64,000 bases of DNA, taken from NCBI GenBank assembly GCA_037176705.1, contig CM073888.1, positions 46,630,810-46,694,809 of the forward strand. The letters are read 5' to 3'. The notes beneath the pieces were generated by a model that was given only the letters and a program-made list of their open reading frames with translations, had not been told where the DNA came from and made no database searches. Shown here piece after piece: positions 1-11,049 of this stretch. A program made the translations under genes and the position numbers. How positions within the stretch are numbered: position 1 is the stretch's first letter; each line of letters starts with the position of its first letter. The stretch is from Molossus alvarezi (lineage: Eukaryota; Chordata; Mammalia; Chiroptera; Molossidae).

Positions 1-1400
1 GGAGTTCAGAACTCGGGAGAATGCAGGAGAGAGCAGGTGCACGTGCCACATTCCAAGTCATTAACAAGTGCCAACTACACCGTTGTTTCTCTGTGGATTC
101 AAGAAAAAAAGCCAACACAGAACAACTCTTTCTACCACCAAACCTCAAAAAAAGAATGAAAACCCTTGTCCAGAAAACCAGCAGTATTACTGAATAAATT
201 ACAATATATTTTGCACTTCAGCTGCACAGATAATATATACTTACACCACACTTTCACACTCAACCTCCGTATCATGCCTGCGCATTTATCAAACCGTGTC
301 AAACGCTGCCACCAGTCCAACTTAGCATAAAGAAACCTGGTTTTCTCTTGTGTTGGACTTCGGCACATTTGCACCAATCCTCATGCCACTGTATGTTTTT
401 CCACTTATAAAACAATTAGAAGCTATTTGTTTTACCTAACTTCTCATGTCAAGTACAGCATTCAATAACATGACAAATGTTGTTTTCATAAGCTCAACTC
501 AATAATAAATGCCACCTTAATTGTATAATGTATAGTTTTCTAATGTTATTTTGTGCACACTAACATATAGTATTAAAAAGACCATGTTTAGTGGGAGAGC
601 AGGCATGTTGACTATTATTATTATTTCTACTTATATAGATTAGAGAAGTCATGATCAGAGGAGTTTATTGCCCCAGAGGTTTCGTGGTTAATCAGCCACA
701 ACTGCAGATTCATGTTTGCTTTCATGATGGTATTTTTTCAGCTTCTACAAATGACATTGTCTTAATGAGAAATACCGGAGTCGACCGATTTTATTTTTCT
801 GCCATCTACTTAATAAAGAACTTTAAAATTAGGAAGCATGTAAAGTCAGTCTCCTCGCCTTATTGACAAAGAAACTACAACCCAGGGAGAGTAAGGGACT
901 CTTCTCACATCTCCACCGACAGCAGCAGAATGGAGCCAGACCTCAGGCCGCTACATCTGTCCTGGAGCTCACTGTGCAACAGAGAGAGCCGCAATGCTGT
1001 ATAGGGCGTTTTCACATACGTTTTCGTCCCACAATGACCCGGAGAGGTATTACTATTTATTCTCATGTTATAAAAGGGTAACAGTTACTTGGAGAATTAA
1101 AGTAACTTCATAACATTTCCAGTTACAAAGCCCAAGACTTTTATACCTGAGGCCACAGCTTTCTCACTCCGAGATCAAGGCTGGGATGTGTTTTCTGTAA
1201 CTCCTCCTTGATTCAATGGTACTCAATGCTGAGAGAGTTTTGGAAACTTAAAATGATATATAACTACTTTATGAAAAGATTCATGAATTGCATGACAATT
1301 ATTTTTTTTAAAAAAATGTCTTTTAGATCACATCTTTTCTCTAAGAATTAGCTTCCCACAGATAATTAAAAATGGAACCCCGAGAATAATGAAAGCTTAC
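1..1400. other. AT-rich non-coding sequence, probable intron
   Basis: No repeat family, RNA gene or convincing exon is visible here. The segment lies just downstream, on the minus strand, of the splice donor at 1395-1400, so it is most simply the intron after the LAS2-like exon. Short open frames in it have no recognisable motif. Confidence 0.4.
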
Positions 1401-1644
1401 CATGGCTTAGTCTAGCAAGGAATGCCAGAGGGCTCTGATCCAGGCTAACCTTTGCATCATTAGTATCAGGAAGGTCGCAGCTTAAATGAAAATCATCAAT
1501 GTAAGCATCTAGGGCTGCAGAGGCGGAGGAATATGGCTTTTCTTTATATTGGATGGAACCATCAATATTAAAGGAGATGCTGTTGAGGGTTGGAAGAGAA
1601 GGTGCAGAGGTGCTTACGTGATGATCCTTAACTGACTTTGCCAT
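1401..1644 (-). CDS. First coding exon of a LAS2-like (C18orf54 family) gene, partial
   Basis: Seen: on the minus strand a pyrimidine-rich tract ending in TTTAG gives an acceptor, so the exon would start at 1691. An in-frame TGA at the 5' end is followed by an ATG at 1644 with G at -3 and G at +4. The exon ends at 1401, followed by GTAAGC, a good donor. It encodes 81 residues plus one base, so the next intron is phase 1. The peptide starts MAKSVKDHH and contains DGSIQYKEKPYSSASAALDA and YIDDF. Known, from memory only: LAS2/C18orf54 begins MAKS and has a similar DGS-YK-K-Y-SAS-AL-AYIDDFDL block; its molecular role is poorly defined. Inferred: ortholog or paralog of LAS2. The right flank shows no STARD6 or POLI exon, which I would expect beside LAS2 from the human order, so a paralog or rearranged locus is possible. 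Bases 1645-1691 would be 5' UTR. Confidence 0.6.
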
Positions 1645-1691
1645 TACTTTCTCAAAATGGGCTGCAATGTCCACTCATCTTTTAAAAAACT

Positions 1692-2309
1692 CTAAACACA
1701 GAAAAAGGTATACAACATTTCAGTTAGACGGGAAAGGATAATAATACAGACTCCACTGCTAATCCTTGTATCATATGTATTTCTTTTTACAAATAAGACT
1801 CCTTTTTATCCGCCTTTCTGTGCTATACTATGTATCGAGCTCTCAGGCAAAGTAGCAAGGTTTGTTGACTGACAGTTTCACTGACGGGCCACAGGTGGGA
1901 GCTGCACATCAGGCACGTTAGGGGACTAGCAACTGGAGCTCTGCCAGGTAAGGCATACGACAGAGGGGATGCTTCCCTTTGACTGCAGTTTGACTCAACT
2001 GAATGAGCAGTTCTGGAATCTTGAGATATTTTTATTTGCTACATTAAAACAAGACAAGCCTCCAGAATCATGCCCTAGTTTTTAATTCCCACACCTGTTC
2101 TCATCCCACTACGGGACAGTCATGGATGAAGACAAGGTAGCAACAGGAACCCAGGCTCAAAAGAGGGGCAAATGAAGACTTGAGAGATGGAGTGAGGACT
2201 GAAAGGCGTAGACTTCAGTGGGGGACGTGGGGTCCTCTGATCTTCTGCCACCCTGACCTTGGTGAAAGAATTCAGCCACTGTGGACCTCGTTAGCCCCAC
2301 TTGCACCCC
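1692..2309. other. Single-copy non-coding sequence upstream of the LAS2-like exon
   Basis: This stretch carries the branch-point and pyrimidine tract of the exon acceptor at its left edge. Beyond that I see no repeat or exon. Being upstream of a UTR-containing exon, it should be the intron separating it from an unseen 5' UTR exon. Confidence 0.35.
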
Positions 2310-2470
2310 CCACTTACCCTCCACAATAACTATACAAAGTACCAGTTCCCTAATTTTCAAGATGAGAATACAAGGGCACATGGAAATTAAGTAATTTGTC
2401 TGAAGCTACAGAGCAGGGAAGCCAAGGTTGAGCCACAGTGGTGGGATCTGAGCTTGAACTTATTAATCAC
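2310..2470 (-). mobile_element. Probable MIR SINE fragment
   Basis: The plus strand reads like an antisense MIR core: a segment like 'cccattttacagatgagga', then a decayed 'aattaagtaatttgtctgaa' (antisense of the accounting-for 'tgacc-tgggcaagt-actt' core), then 'gctgggatctgagcttgaac'. The match is degraded, as expected for an ancient mammal-wide repeat. Confidence 0.5.
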
Positions 2471-3732
2471 TTGGACCAGACCACAGACTACTGCCTCCTG
2501 TGTGCTGGAGCTGCCCATGAACTGCGACCTCTAAATGTGGGACACAGCCAGCGTGCCCCCAATGTCTGCCAGGGTTGGGTGCCCAAGTTCTGTGGTCTCT
2601 CCAAGAGTATTCATTGGTAGGTGCAGGAGAAACGCCATTTATTTCAGAATATATATGTAAGTGCCAAAGAGAGAGTACTCACTTTTTCAGGTGTTTGAAA
2701 TTTAAGGGGGTATATTGTAGTTTCAGAATGTTATATTATGTGACATCATAATACCTACCTTTTCCATCTGTGGAAGATTTTTTTTAGTGTCCTCTAATGT
2801 ACTAGAATTATACAGAGGCCTCCGAGCACCGGAATAAAACTAAGGATCTTCCCACAAAAATGTCCATTGGCAGACCAAATGCAATGGATTCTAGGGTTCC
2901 AGAAGCTGGCTCATGGCCCCCCTATATCTGAACCATTGAATCAGAATTTTTGGCCAATGAAAGTGGTAGATGTGGGAAGAGGGAAAGGAAAGAAGGCTAG
3001 TTAGGAAAAGAATGAAAAGAAGATCCTTGCTACAGATGGAACAATCCAATATTACAAATTCTTGCAGATATGATGATATCTTTTGACTTTAAAGGCCCAG
3101 CTCAAAAGGCACTTTCTTTGTAAATCATGAGCATGACCCTCCTCCTCCTCTGGATTTGTCAGTATGAATTAGTCACCATCCCAGACAATGGACTTCAGCA
3201 TGAGGGAGACCTGGGCTGTGTAGGGAGAGGGATTTGGAAGATGAATGATCTGTAACCTTGTGGTATGCATTCTCGAAACCTGGCCAGCCTAGGATCAAAG
3301 TGTGTGTGGACAGACAGGTTAGACTGAAAGGCAAGAAAACCATGCTTTGTTTGCATGTGAATAAGATAAAGTTTGCATGACAAAGGGTTGGAAGACCACT
3401 CAGTTAAGATAATGGGCTGTGCCCAGGAGTGTCTGGGTTTGTTATTTTTTAGCTTCGAAGTCTCTTTCTGCTGTAAAAAGCTAGAGATAAGGCTAGGCTG
3501 TATGATTTGCAGAGGTACCATCTCAAGGAAATAATTCACATAAATCTACATGTAACTTGGGGGGAATCAATCTGCAAATAAATTGGGCTGCCTCCAGAGA
3601 TCTGGAGCATTTTCTCACTTGCTGTGCTCCTCCTCACTCCTACCAGCATGTGCTTGTAGTTCATTGTGTTGCGCCGACCCCCAGCAGGCTGAGAAATACA
3701 GCAGGCTGGGTAGTCTTCTACTGTGTAAAGGT
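2471..3732. other. Single-copy non-coding sequence
   Basis: No recognisable repeat. Two minus-strand open frames of just over 100 codons end near 3195 and 3536, but both have low-complexity composition and no motif. I treat them as chance. Confidence 0.35.
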
Positions 3733-3920
3733 ACCACCACTTTGTATCTACTCCTCTATTGATGGATACTTGAGGGGCTTCCAAATCTTGGCTATTGTAA
3801 ATAACACTAAAATAAGCACGGGGGGGGGGGGGCATATATTTCTTCATATTAGAGTTTTGGGTTTCTTTGGATATATTCCCAGAAGTGAAATCGCAAAACC
3901 TATATAATTTTGTTAACCAG
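3733..3920 (-). mobile_element. LINE-1 3'-region fragment
   Basis: The plus strand contains the antisense L1 signature 'ctattgatggatacttg..gcttccaaatcttggctattgtaaata', then a G13 run at about 3820-3832, then 'atattagagttttgggtttctttggatatattcccagaagtg'. These match the end of ORF2 in L1 read backwards. The fragment is truncated on both sides, and the G-run is a local expansion inside it. Confidence 0.65.
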
Positions 3921-4724
3921 TGTCACCACAATAAAAACCAAACCAAACCAAAACAAACAAACAAAAAAGCTACTTGGGTCATCTGGGCAATGGGATACCT
4001 TGCTGGTGAAAGTCCACCTGTGCCAGCTATACACATATCCCAGAATGCTCGAGGGAGACATGGACAGAGTTCCTCCTCAATCTTGAGAGTTTCATCCAAG
4101 AAACTTAGTAAGCAAATAAAGCACACTGTACTAGAGAGATATTATCCTATCTATTGTCAGTCTGACTCTGAGAAAATTTTGAACTCTTGAACATTAAGGT
4201 ATAAACCATGCTGTGTTTTAGAGTTGAATTTTAGTAGCATATAGTCAGTGAGACACACCTTACGTTTTATCAGTAGAAAGGACCTAATGGAAAATTCCTC
4301 ACACACCGTCTCCATTCCCAGACACTGTGACAACTAACACTTTCTTTGAAAGACAGCTTACAGATGCTGGTCACTGTTATTAACTATTCAGAGTTTAGAC
4401 CACAGGCTGATCTTCATTATCAAGAAAGAATGAGATAAGAAGCCAAAGTCTGAAACACAAAGGACATTACAGATCACAAAGAATCTCTCAAGACTGGTCT
4501 GCCAGTAATTTGGTACATGGTATGCCATGTGCACAGACACATTCAGGGGCTACCCTTGTGTTTGTGGTTTTGGCTCTGCAAGTATTTGAGATGAACAGAA
4601 TACAGCAGTGTTGTGTAGTGCTTGTTTGCAAACTCAACTGGCAATCTCTATACATTTGGGGATGAAACACTTCCTTCATACTACCCCTCATTTATTCAAC
4701 AGTTATTGTAAATGGAGAAAGGTC
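3921..4724. other. Single-copy sequence with an A-rich simple tract
   Basis: An imperfect AAACC/AAAC tract spans about 3931-3967. The rest has no recognisable repeat or exon. Confidence 0.35.
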
Positions 4725-4985
4725 ATACAGAGCAGAGGTTAGGAGTCTGGTTCTGGTACTACCCTGACCAACTTCAAATCGAGCATCATGTCTTTGGGCA
4801 AACTAGTTACCTTCTTTGTCCCTACACTTCCTCATCTCTAACATGGGCATGCAATAAGACCCAACTCATGGCACTGCTGTGAAGATTAAAGGGGTTTTAC
4901 AGGTAACACTGAGAATAATGCCTAATATATGTGGTAAGTGCTCAGTAAATGTAGCCATTTGTTGTTATTATTACTATTGCCTAGT
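4725..4985 (+). mobile_element. MIR SINE, near full length
   Basis: All parts of the mammal-wide MIR are readable in order: 'gagcagaggttaggagtctgg', a region like 'acttcaaatc..', 'ctttgggcaaactagttacctt', 'cttcctcatctctaacatggg', 'tgtgaagattaaa' and a 3' end 'gtaagtgctcagtaaatgtagc' before AT-rich trinucleotides. MIRs are tRNA-derived, pre-placental and long inactive. Confidence 0.85.
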
Positions 4986-5782
4986 TTGTGTTATCATTAT
5001 CACCTTGTATGTAGTAGTGCTTATTACCTACATGTCCTCTTGCTAGAACATTCATTTCCCATTGGCATGTATATACTTTGTGGTATGAGGGGATTCTACC
5101 ATGCCCAGTTAAACAATGTGTAGCAACTCTGGAATATTAAGTATCAAAACAAGAAACCTAGAATGTCATTTGTTGTATTCATTAATCTCCTTAAATTCAC
5201 ATTCCATAGATGAAAGGATTATCCTAAAGCAGGATCGATACTTGATTCATTTCACATCCTAGAATCTTCTCTCGAGCCCAGGAAAGCCTGAGGCTTGAGG
5301 AAAGGCATCAGCAAAATTTAAATTATTTCCTAAATCTTGAGCTATAAGAGCTATTGTGTTCTGCTCCAGGGACTGGTTTTTCCCTATGTCATTTAGCATT
5401 TTATTCCCTCCAACAGTTTCAATTTCTCTTTATTTCCATATCAGAATATTCACAATTATTATTTTTTTTAATGTGATATAAGCGCTTCAGCAAAAATAGC
5501 TGCCAACAGACTTGGAAAGATTTTATTCACTTTAACACACCATGACTAATCGGGGGAAAAGAGCAAACCCGCAGGCCTGCTGCCATTCACAGGCTCACTG
5601 GCAACATTTACGTAGAATTTGACAATATCGAATAATGAGGAAAAATATTCTTTTGCTTGGTGGAAATCTTGGTGGACATAATTTTAAGGAGGAGAAAGGG
5701 GAGCTTTTACTCATTCTTTCTAAACTAAATAATATCATCCATCACTTCTGAATACACCGTTTTTATTTAAAAAAAAAATTAG
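4986..5782. other. AT-rich single-copy sequence
   Basis: No repeat family or exon recognised. It ends in an A-rich run that forms the insertion site of the next SINE. Confidence 0.35.
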
Positions 5783-6030
5783 GCCCTGGCTGGTTTGGCT
5801 CAGCGGTTAGAGCGTCGGCCTGCGGTCCAGAGAGACCCGGGTTCGGTTTCCGCTAAGGGCGCGTACCTTGGTTGCAGTTTGTCCCCGGCCCTGGTTGGGT
5901 CATGTGGGTGGCAACCACTTGATGTGTCCCTTTCATGTCGATGTTTCTCTCTCTCTCTTCCTCTCTCTCCCTCCCACTCTATCTGAACAAAAGATAGAAA
6001 AATGTCCTCGGGTGAGGATAAAAAAAAAAA
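5783..6030 (+). mobile_element. Ves SINE, hairpin-tail type
   Basis: Full-length tRNA-derived SINE. It starts GCCCTGGCTGGTTTGGCTC, and the internal RNA polymerase III boxes are visible: box A around 'ggctcagcggttagagcg' and box B 'gggttcggtttc'. It continues through a pyrimidine-rich CTCTCT zone to a tail where TCCTC and GAGGA flank a GGGT loop, then oligo-A. It looks young, with few differences from sister copies. Confidence 0.9.
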
Positions 6031-7436
6031 GAGTAAGAAAAAATTTACAATCAGGAAAGGATCTGGGACTGTTCCGTTCCTACTGTAACGCATATAACAA
6101 TTTGGGAGTTTTCTCTACAGAGGTTGTAGCATCTGGAAATTAGTGTGAGAAAAATCAAAATCCTGGGAAGCCAAAGGAGTTTGGGCAGTATGTTTAAATT
6201 CAGTGGAAGAGAAGTATTCCACCATCTGCGAAAAGTGAACATTTTTCTTAATGAAAAACAGAAGGATGTGAAACACATCCTTGTTCTAGCACTTGTACTC
6301 CTATATGCAAATCCCATGGGCGGAGCTACGGGGAAACCAGGAAATGCAGGCGAGAGCGGTTCACTTTCATGGAGAGAAAACGTGTTGACACTTAGCTGAC
6401 CTTCTGGGAAGTTAGGGTGTCCATGGGGCAGAGTCAACAAGTGCAGCCTTTGCATCAAGGGCACTGAGGAACGTGTCTCACTGTGAGCTAATGTGCTGGC
6501 TCCTGACCTTATCTTTCCACATGCTTTCCCGCTCTCTGACCAAATCTGATTTGACCAATGAGAAGTCTAGCCTTTCCTCTTAGAACGTGATCCCAGACTT
6601 CCTCTCCTGGGACTCCTACCTGGACTCTTACTTCAGGGCCCGTGCGTGCCTCACAAAAGGCAGAAAGGCACGTTGAGACAGGTTACAGCTTTTCATTGCC
6701 AGTGTGTCTGATCTATAAAGTAGGGACACCAGTTGCTTTACTTGAAAGATTCCAGAGGTAAAGAAGATGAGCTACAGAAAAGTCCAACACTGAAGTGTTT
6801 TAGTTTGGTTGTGCTGGAATAGATTCTGCCACAATTATACTGGCAGAAAAGCTGTGGCTGGTTGAGGGCTTTGCCTCTCGGTCAGAGCTGAATCCTTGGG
6901 CTCCTTCATACCGATTCACAGATCACACAGGCTTTGCATGTGCAGTTTTCACCGACTTTCCAAACTTAAAAGGGATTAAAAAACCAATCTCTTTCCCTCA
7001 AGTATTAATATGTAATCAATTTAATTACTATCCTCCTCTAACTTTAAAAACATCTGTTTTGGGGGAAGACACCAAGTAACTAAAACCAGATACTTTATAA
7101 ACTGTAGGTGCCCCTGGAAGCTGAACAGTTCATCTTCTCACAAAATATTTAGCAATTTTGCACTAGTTCACCTATCTCCTGAAACTTTATCACCCAGAGT
7201 GAGGACTGATTTGGGAAACAGACGCAGTAAGCCATCGGACCTCTGGGTCAGCAATGCCTCCACGTGCCAGTCTGCTGTACGAGAATGGAAGCTTCATCCA
7301 GGGGCACCTTTATTTCAGCTTCTTACAAACCTCAAGCTGCCATGTGAGCATTTATGTCACTGAGAGGAGGCTGAACCCAAAGTGTTGATCTGTACTAGAC
7401 CTAAAGAAAGAAACTATTTGCTCTAAGACTTGGCAT
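6031..7436. other. Single-copy non-coding sequence
   Basis: Overlapping open frames of 84 codons (plus, near 6145) and 137 codons (minus, ending 6051) occur, but neither has splice context or a recognisable domain. No repeat identified up to the L1 start near 7437. Confidence 0.35.
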
Positions 7437-7597
7437 GAAAAGTAAGAGCTGGCTCTTTGAAAAGATAAACAAAACTGACAAACCTTTAGTTAGACTCACC
7501 AAGAGACAGAGAGAGAGAGGACTCAAATAAAATCAGAAATAAAAGAGGAGATATTACAACTGATACCATAGAAATTATAAAGGATTATAAGAGACTA

Positions 7598-7769
7598 TGG
7601 TCGGCCCTCGTTTATCGCAGTTAATCAGTTCCAGACTCTACGTCTACCGCGATAAATGAATTTCCGCGAAGTAGGAATGAATTTATTTATACACAGTTGT
7701 CTTTTTTCAAAAAAACCGTGATAACGTGAAGCCGTGAAAGTCGAAGCGTGAAGTGGCGAGGGACGACTG
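7598..7769. mobile_element. Tigger/pogo-like MITE inside the L1
   Basis: This 172-bp block is foreign to the L1. Its ends are inverted repeats: the left end reads TGGTCGGCCCTCG and the right end, reverse complemented, CAGTCGTCCCTCG (10 of 13 match). That resembles the CAGTCGTCCCTCG terminus of Tigger-type non-autonomous elements. The L1 reads 'gagac-TA' on the left and 'ctatgaac' on the right, with TA (7596-7597) and TG (7770-7771) as the expected TA target duplication, one copy mutated. It has no coding capacity. Confidence 0.75.
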
Positions 7770-7927
7770 TGCTATGAACAATTATATGCCAACAAACTGG
7801 ACAACCTAGAAGAAATGGATAACTTTGTAAAAAGGTACAAATCTACTGAGACTGAATCATGAGAAATAGAAAATCTGAATAATCTAATTACTAGTAAGGA
7901 GATTAAATCAATAATTAAAAGCCTCCC

Positions 7928-8228
7928 GCCCTGGTCAGTTTGGCTCAGCAATGAGAGAGTCCGCCTGCAGACCAAAGGCTCATGGGTTTGATTCCCAGTC
8001 AGAGGCACATACCTCAGTTGCAGGTTCAGTCCTCAGCCCCGGTGGGGGTCATGTGGGAGGCAACCAATCGGTATGTCTCTCTTGCATCAATGCTTCTCTC
8101 TCTCTCCCCCCCTCCCTTCCTCCTTCTCATTCTATCTGGAAATTAATGAAAAAAATATCCTTGCGTGAGGATTAAAATAATAATAATAATAATAATGATA
8201 GTAATAATAACAGTAATAATAATAATGG
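7928..8228 (+). mobile_element. Ves SINE with AAT-rich tail, in the L1
   Basis: Starts GCCCTGGTCAGTTTGGCTC and ends with the stem-loop motif ATCCTTGCGTGAGGAT. Its 3' tail has become an imperfect AAT microsatellite (about 8176-8228). It interrupts the L1 ORF2 remnant. Confidence 0.88.
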
Positions 8229-8230
8229 TA

Positions 8231-8497
8231 GCCCTGGCTGATTTTGCTCAGTGGTTAGAGCGTCAGCCCGTGGACCTAAGAGTCACAGGTTTGATTCCGG
8301 CCAAGGGCACGGACCTTGGTTGCGGTTCGACCTGGCCCTGGTCAGGTTGTGCGGGAAGCGACCAGTCGATGTGTTTCTCACATCGATTTTTCTCTCTCTC
8401 TCTCTCTCCCTCCCACCCTCCTCCCCTCCACTCTATCTAAAGATAAATGGAAAAAATATCCTCGGGTGAGGATTAAAAAAATAATAATAATAATACC
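8231..8497 (+). mobile_element. Second Ves SINE in tandem, AAT tail
   Basis: Begins GCCCTGGCTGATTTTGCTC directly after the AAT tail of the previous SINE and ends ATCCTCGGGTGAGGAT plus an AAT-rich tail. The L1 resumes right after it ('cctcctaacaaaagcccagg'). It either inserted in the older tail or arrived as part of a dimer. Confidence 0.88.
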
Positions 8498-8655
8498 TCC
8501 TAACAAAAGCCCAGGACCAGATGGCTTCACTGGTGAATTCCACCAAACATTCAAAGAAGAATTAATACCAATCCCTCTCAAAATCTTCCGAAAAATATAA
8601 GAGGAGGAAACTATTCTCTTGCCGGCATTACCTTGATATCAAAACCAGACAAAGA

Positions 8656-8682
8656 TACACACACACACACACACACACACAC
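8656..8682 (+). repeat. CA dinucleotide microsatellite within L1 ORF2
   Basis: About 13 uninterrupted AC units sit at the point where L1 ORF2 normally has a short A-rich run after 'ccagacaaaga'. The repeat is therefore a secondary expansion inside the dead element. Confidence 0.9.
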
Positions 8683-11049
8683 CCCGAAAAGAAAGACAAT
8701 TACAGGCCAATATCCCTGATAAACACAGATGCAAAAATCCTCAACAAAATACTAACAAACCAAATACAATAATCCATTAAAAGAGTCATACAACATGATC
8801 AAGTAAGATTTATTCCAGGGATGCAAAGCTGGTTTAACATCCACAAATTTAATACTGTGATACACTGCATTAACAATATGAAGGATAAAAATCATATGAT
8901 CATCTCAATAGATGTAGAAAAAGCATTTGACAAATTCAACACCCACTTATGTAAAATTCAACACTCACGTATACTCTCAACTAAGTGAGTATAGAGGAAA
9001 CTTTCCTCAACACAGTAAAGACCATGTATGACACACCTACAGTTACCAACATACCCAACAGAAAAATTCTGAAAGCTGTTATTCTAAGATCAGAAACAAG
9101 ACAAGAATGCCCAGTCTCACCGCTTTTATTCAACGTAGTATTGAAAGTTCTACACAGAGCAATTGGGTAAGAAAAAGATATAAAAGATATCCAAATTGGA
9201 GAGGAAGGAATAAAACTACCACTATTTAGAGATGGCATGTTATTACATATAGAAAATCCTACAGATTCACCAAAACACCATTAGAACCAATAAATGAATC
9301 TAGTAATGTTGCAAGATACAAAATCAATTTGCAAAAATTGTTGTGTTTCTATCCACTAATAACGAGATATCAGAGAGGAAAAAAAAATTTAAATCTCATT
9401 TACAATTCTATCAAGAAGAATAAAATACCTAGGAATAAATTTAACCAAGAAGGCGAGGACCTGTGTACTGAAATCTGTAAGACATTAAAGAAAGAAATGG
9501 AAAACACACACACAAAAATCAATGGAAATGGAAACAATTCTGTGCTCACAAACTAGAACAATTGACTTTATTAAAATGTCCATACTACCCAAAGGAATAT
9601 AGATTCAATGCAATCCTTATTAAAATTACAATGATGTTTTTCACAGAAATAGAGCAAACATTTTTGGAATTAAAAAGACCCTAAATAGCCAAAGCAATCT
9701 AAGAAGGAAGAACAAAGCTGGAGGGATCTTGCTCCCTGATTTCAAACTCTAATACAAAGCTATATAGTAATTAAAACAGCATGTTATTGGCTTAAATCAA
9801 TGGAACAGAATAGAGGGCCTAGAAATAAAACTATGTATATATGGTTAATTGATTTATGGCAAAGGAGCCAAGAACATACAATGAGGAAAGAACAGCCCCT
9901 TCAATAACTGGTGTTGGAAAACCTAGAGAGTCACGGGCAAAAGAAAGAAACTCGACCACTATCTTACACCAAACACAAAAATTAACTCAGAATTAAGTAA
10001 GACTTGAATGTAAGACCTCAGTCTATGAAACTGCTAAGAGAAAACACAGATGGTAAGCTCTTTCATCTAGGTCTTGGTGATTTTAATAAATCTGACACCA
10101 GAAGCAAAAGCAACAAAAGCAAAAATAAACAAGTGGAACTACATCCAACTAAAAATCTTCTGTACAGCAAAGAAAACCATCAACCAAATAAAAACCAAGT
10201 GACTGAATGGAAGAAAATACTTGCAAATCATATATCTGATAGAGGGTTAATATCCAAAATATATAAAGAACTCATACATTCAATAGCAAAACAACAACAA
10301 AACAAAATGATTAAAAAGTGGGCAGAAGATCTAAGAAGACATTTCTCAAAAGAAGAGATACAGATGGCCAACTAGCACATGAAAAGATGCTCAACATCAT
10401 CAATCATCAGGGAAATACAAATCAAACCTACAATGAGATATCTCCTCATACTGCTCAGAATGGTCATTATAAAAAAAGACAAGAAATAACCTGTTGGTGA
10501 GGATGTAGAGAAAAGGGAACCTTTGTGCACTGTTGGTGGGAATGTAAATGGATGCCAATACTATGGAAAACATTATGGAGGTACCTGAAAAAAATTAAAA
10601 ATAAAATCATATGATCCAGCAATTCCACTTCTGGGTATTTACCCAAAGAAAACAAAAACACTAACTTGAAAAGATATGTGCACCCCTATGTTCACTGCAG
10701 CATTATCTACAATAGCCAAGATATAGAAACCGCCTCAGTGTACACAGATGGATGAATGGATAAAGAAATTTATACTATATATAATGGACTATTACTCAGC
10801 CACAAAAAGGAATGAAATCTTGCCATTTATGACAACATAGATGGGCCTTGAAGGATTGATGCTAAGTGATATAAGTCAGAGAAAGATAAAAAAAATGTAT
10901 AATCTCTTCATATGTGGAATCCTAAAAACAAAGAAAAAAAACCCAAGCTCTTAGATACAGAGGAAAGATTGATGGTTGCCAGAGGCAGGGGGTCAGAGGT
11001 GGAAGAAATGGGTAAAGGTCAACGATACAAACAAACAAACAAATAAAAA

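Larger units (their letters stand above)
7437..10925 (+). pseudogene. LINE-1 ORF2 remnant (reverse transcriptase), dead
   Basis: Pieces of the L1 ORF2 reverse-transcriptase frame survive in several frames. The clearest is 8985-9170, where TRQECPVSPLLFN stands in place of the family's TRQGCPLSPLLFN motif. The catalytic FADD box is replaced at 9225-9236 by codons reading F-R-D-G, so the second catalytic aspartate is gone. Frameshifts, stops and three insertions break the frame many times. The C-terminal region continues to about 10925. In a live element this protein nicks DNA and copies L1 and SINE RNA; this copy cannot. Confidence 0.85.
7437..11049 (+). mobile_element. 5'-truncated LINE-1, broken by later insertions
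   Basis: The sequence matches mammalian L1 from the middle of ORF2 to the 3' end: 'ctggctctttgaaaagataa', 'acaggccaatatccctgat', 'ccaagaaagcatttgac'-like text near 8920, 'atccagcaattccacttct' near 10615, and a 3' end with A-rich runs near 11040. The 5' UTR, ORF1 and the endonuclease part are missing. A Tigger-like MITE, two Ves SINEs and a CA repeat interrupt it, so it predates all of them. No flanking duplication could be identified. Confidence 0.9.

Noticed and set aside
5783..5860. tRNA gene-like heads with box A and box B at every Ves copy
   Set aside because: They are SINE heads without an intact cloverleaf or tRNA 3' end, and they continue into SINE bodies.
6051..6464. 137-codon minus-strand frame overlapping an 84-codon plus-strand frame
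   Set aside because: Neither has splice signals at its borders nor a known domain. Overlap on opposite strands also points to chance.
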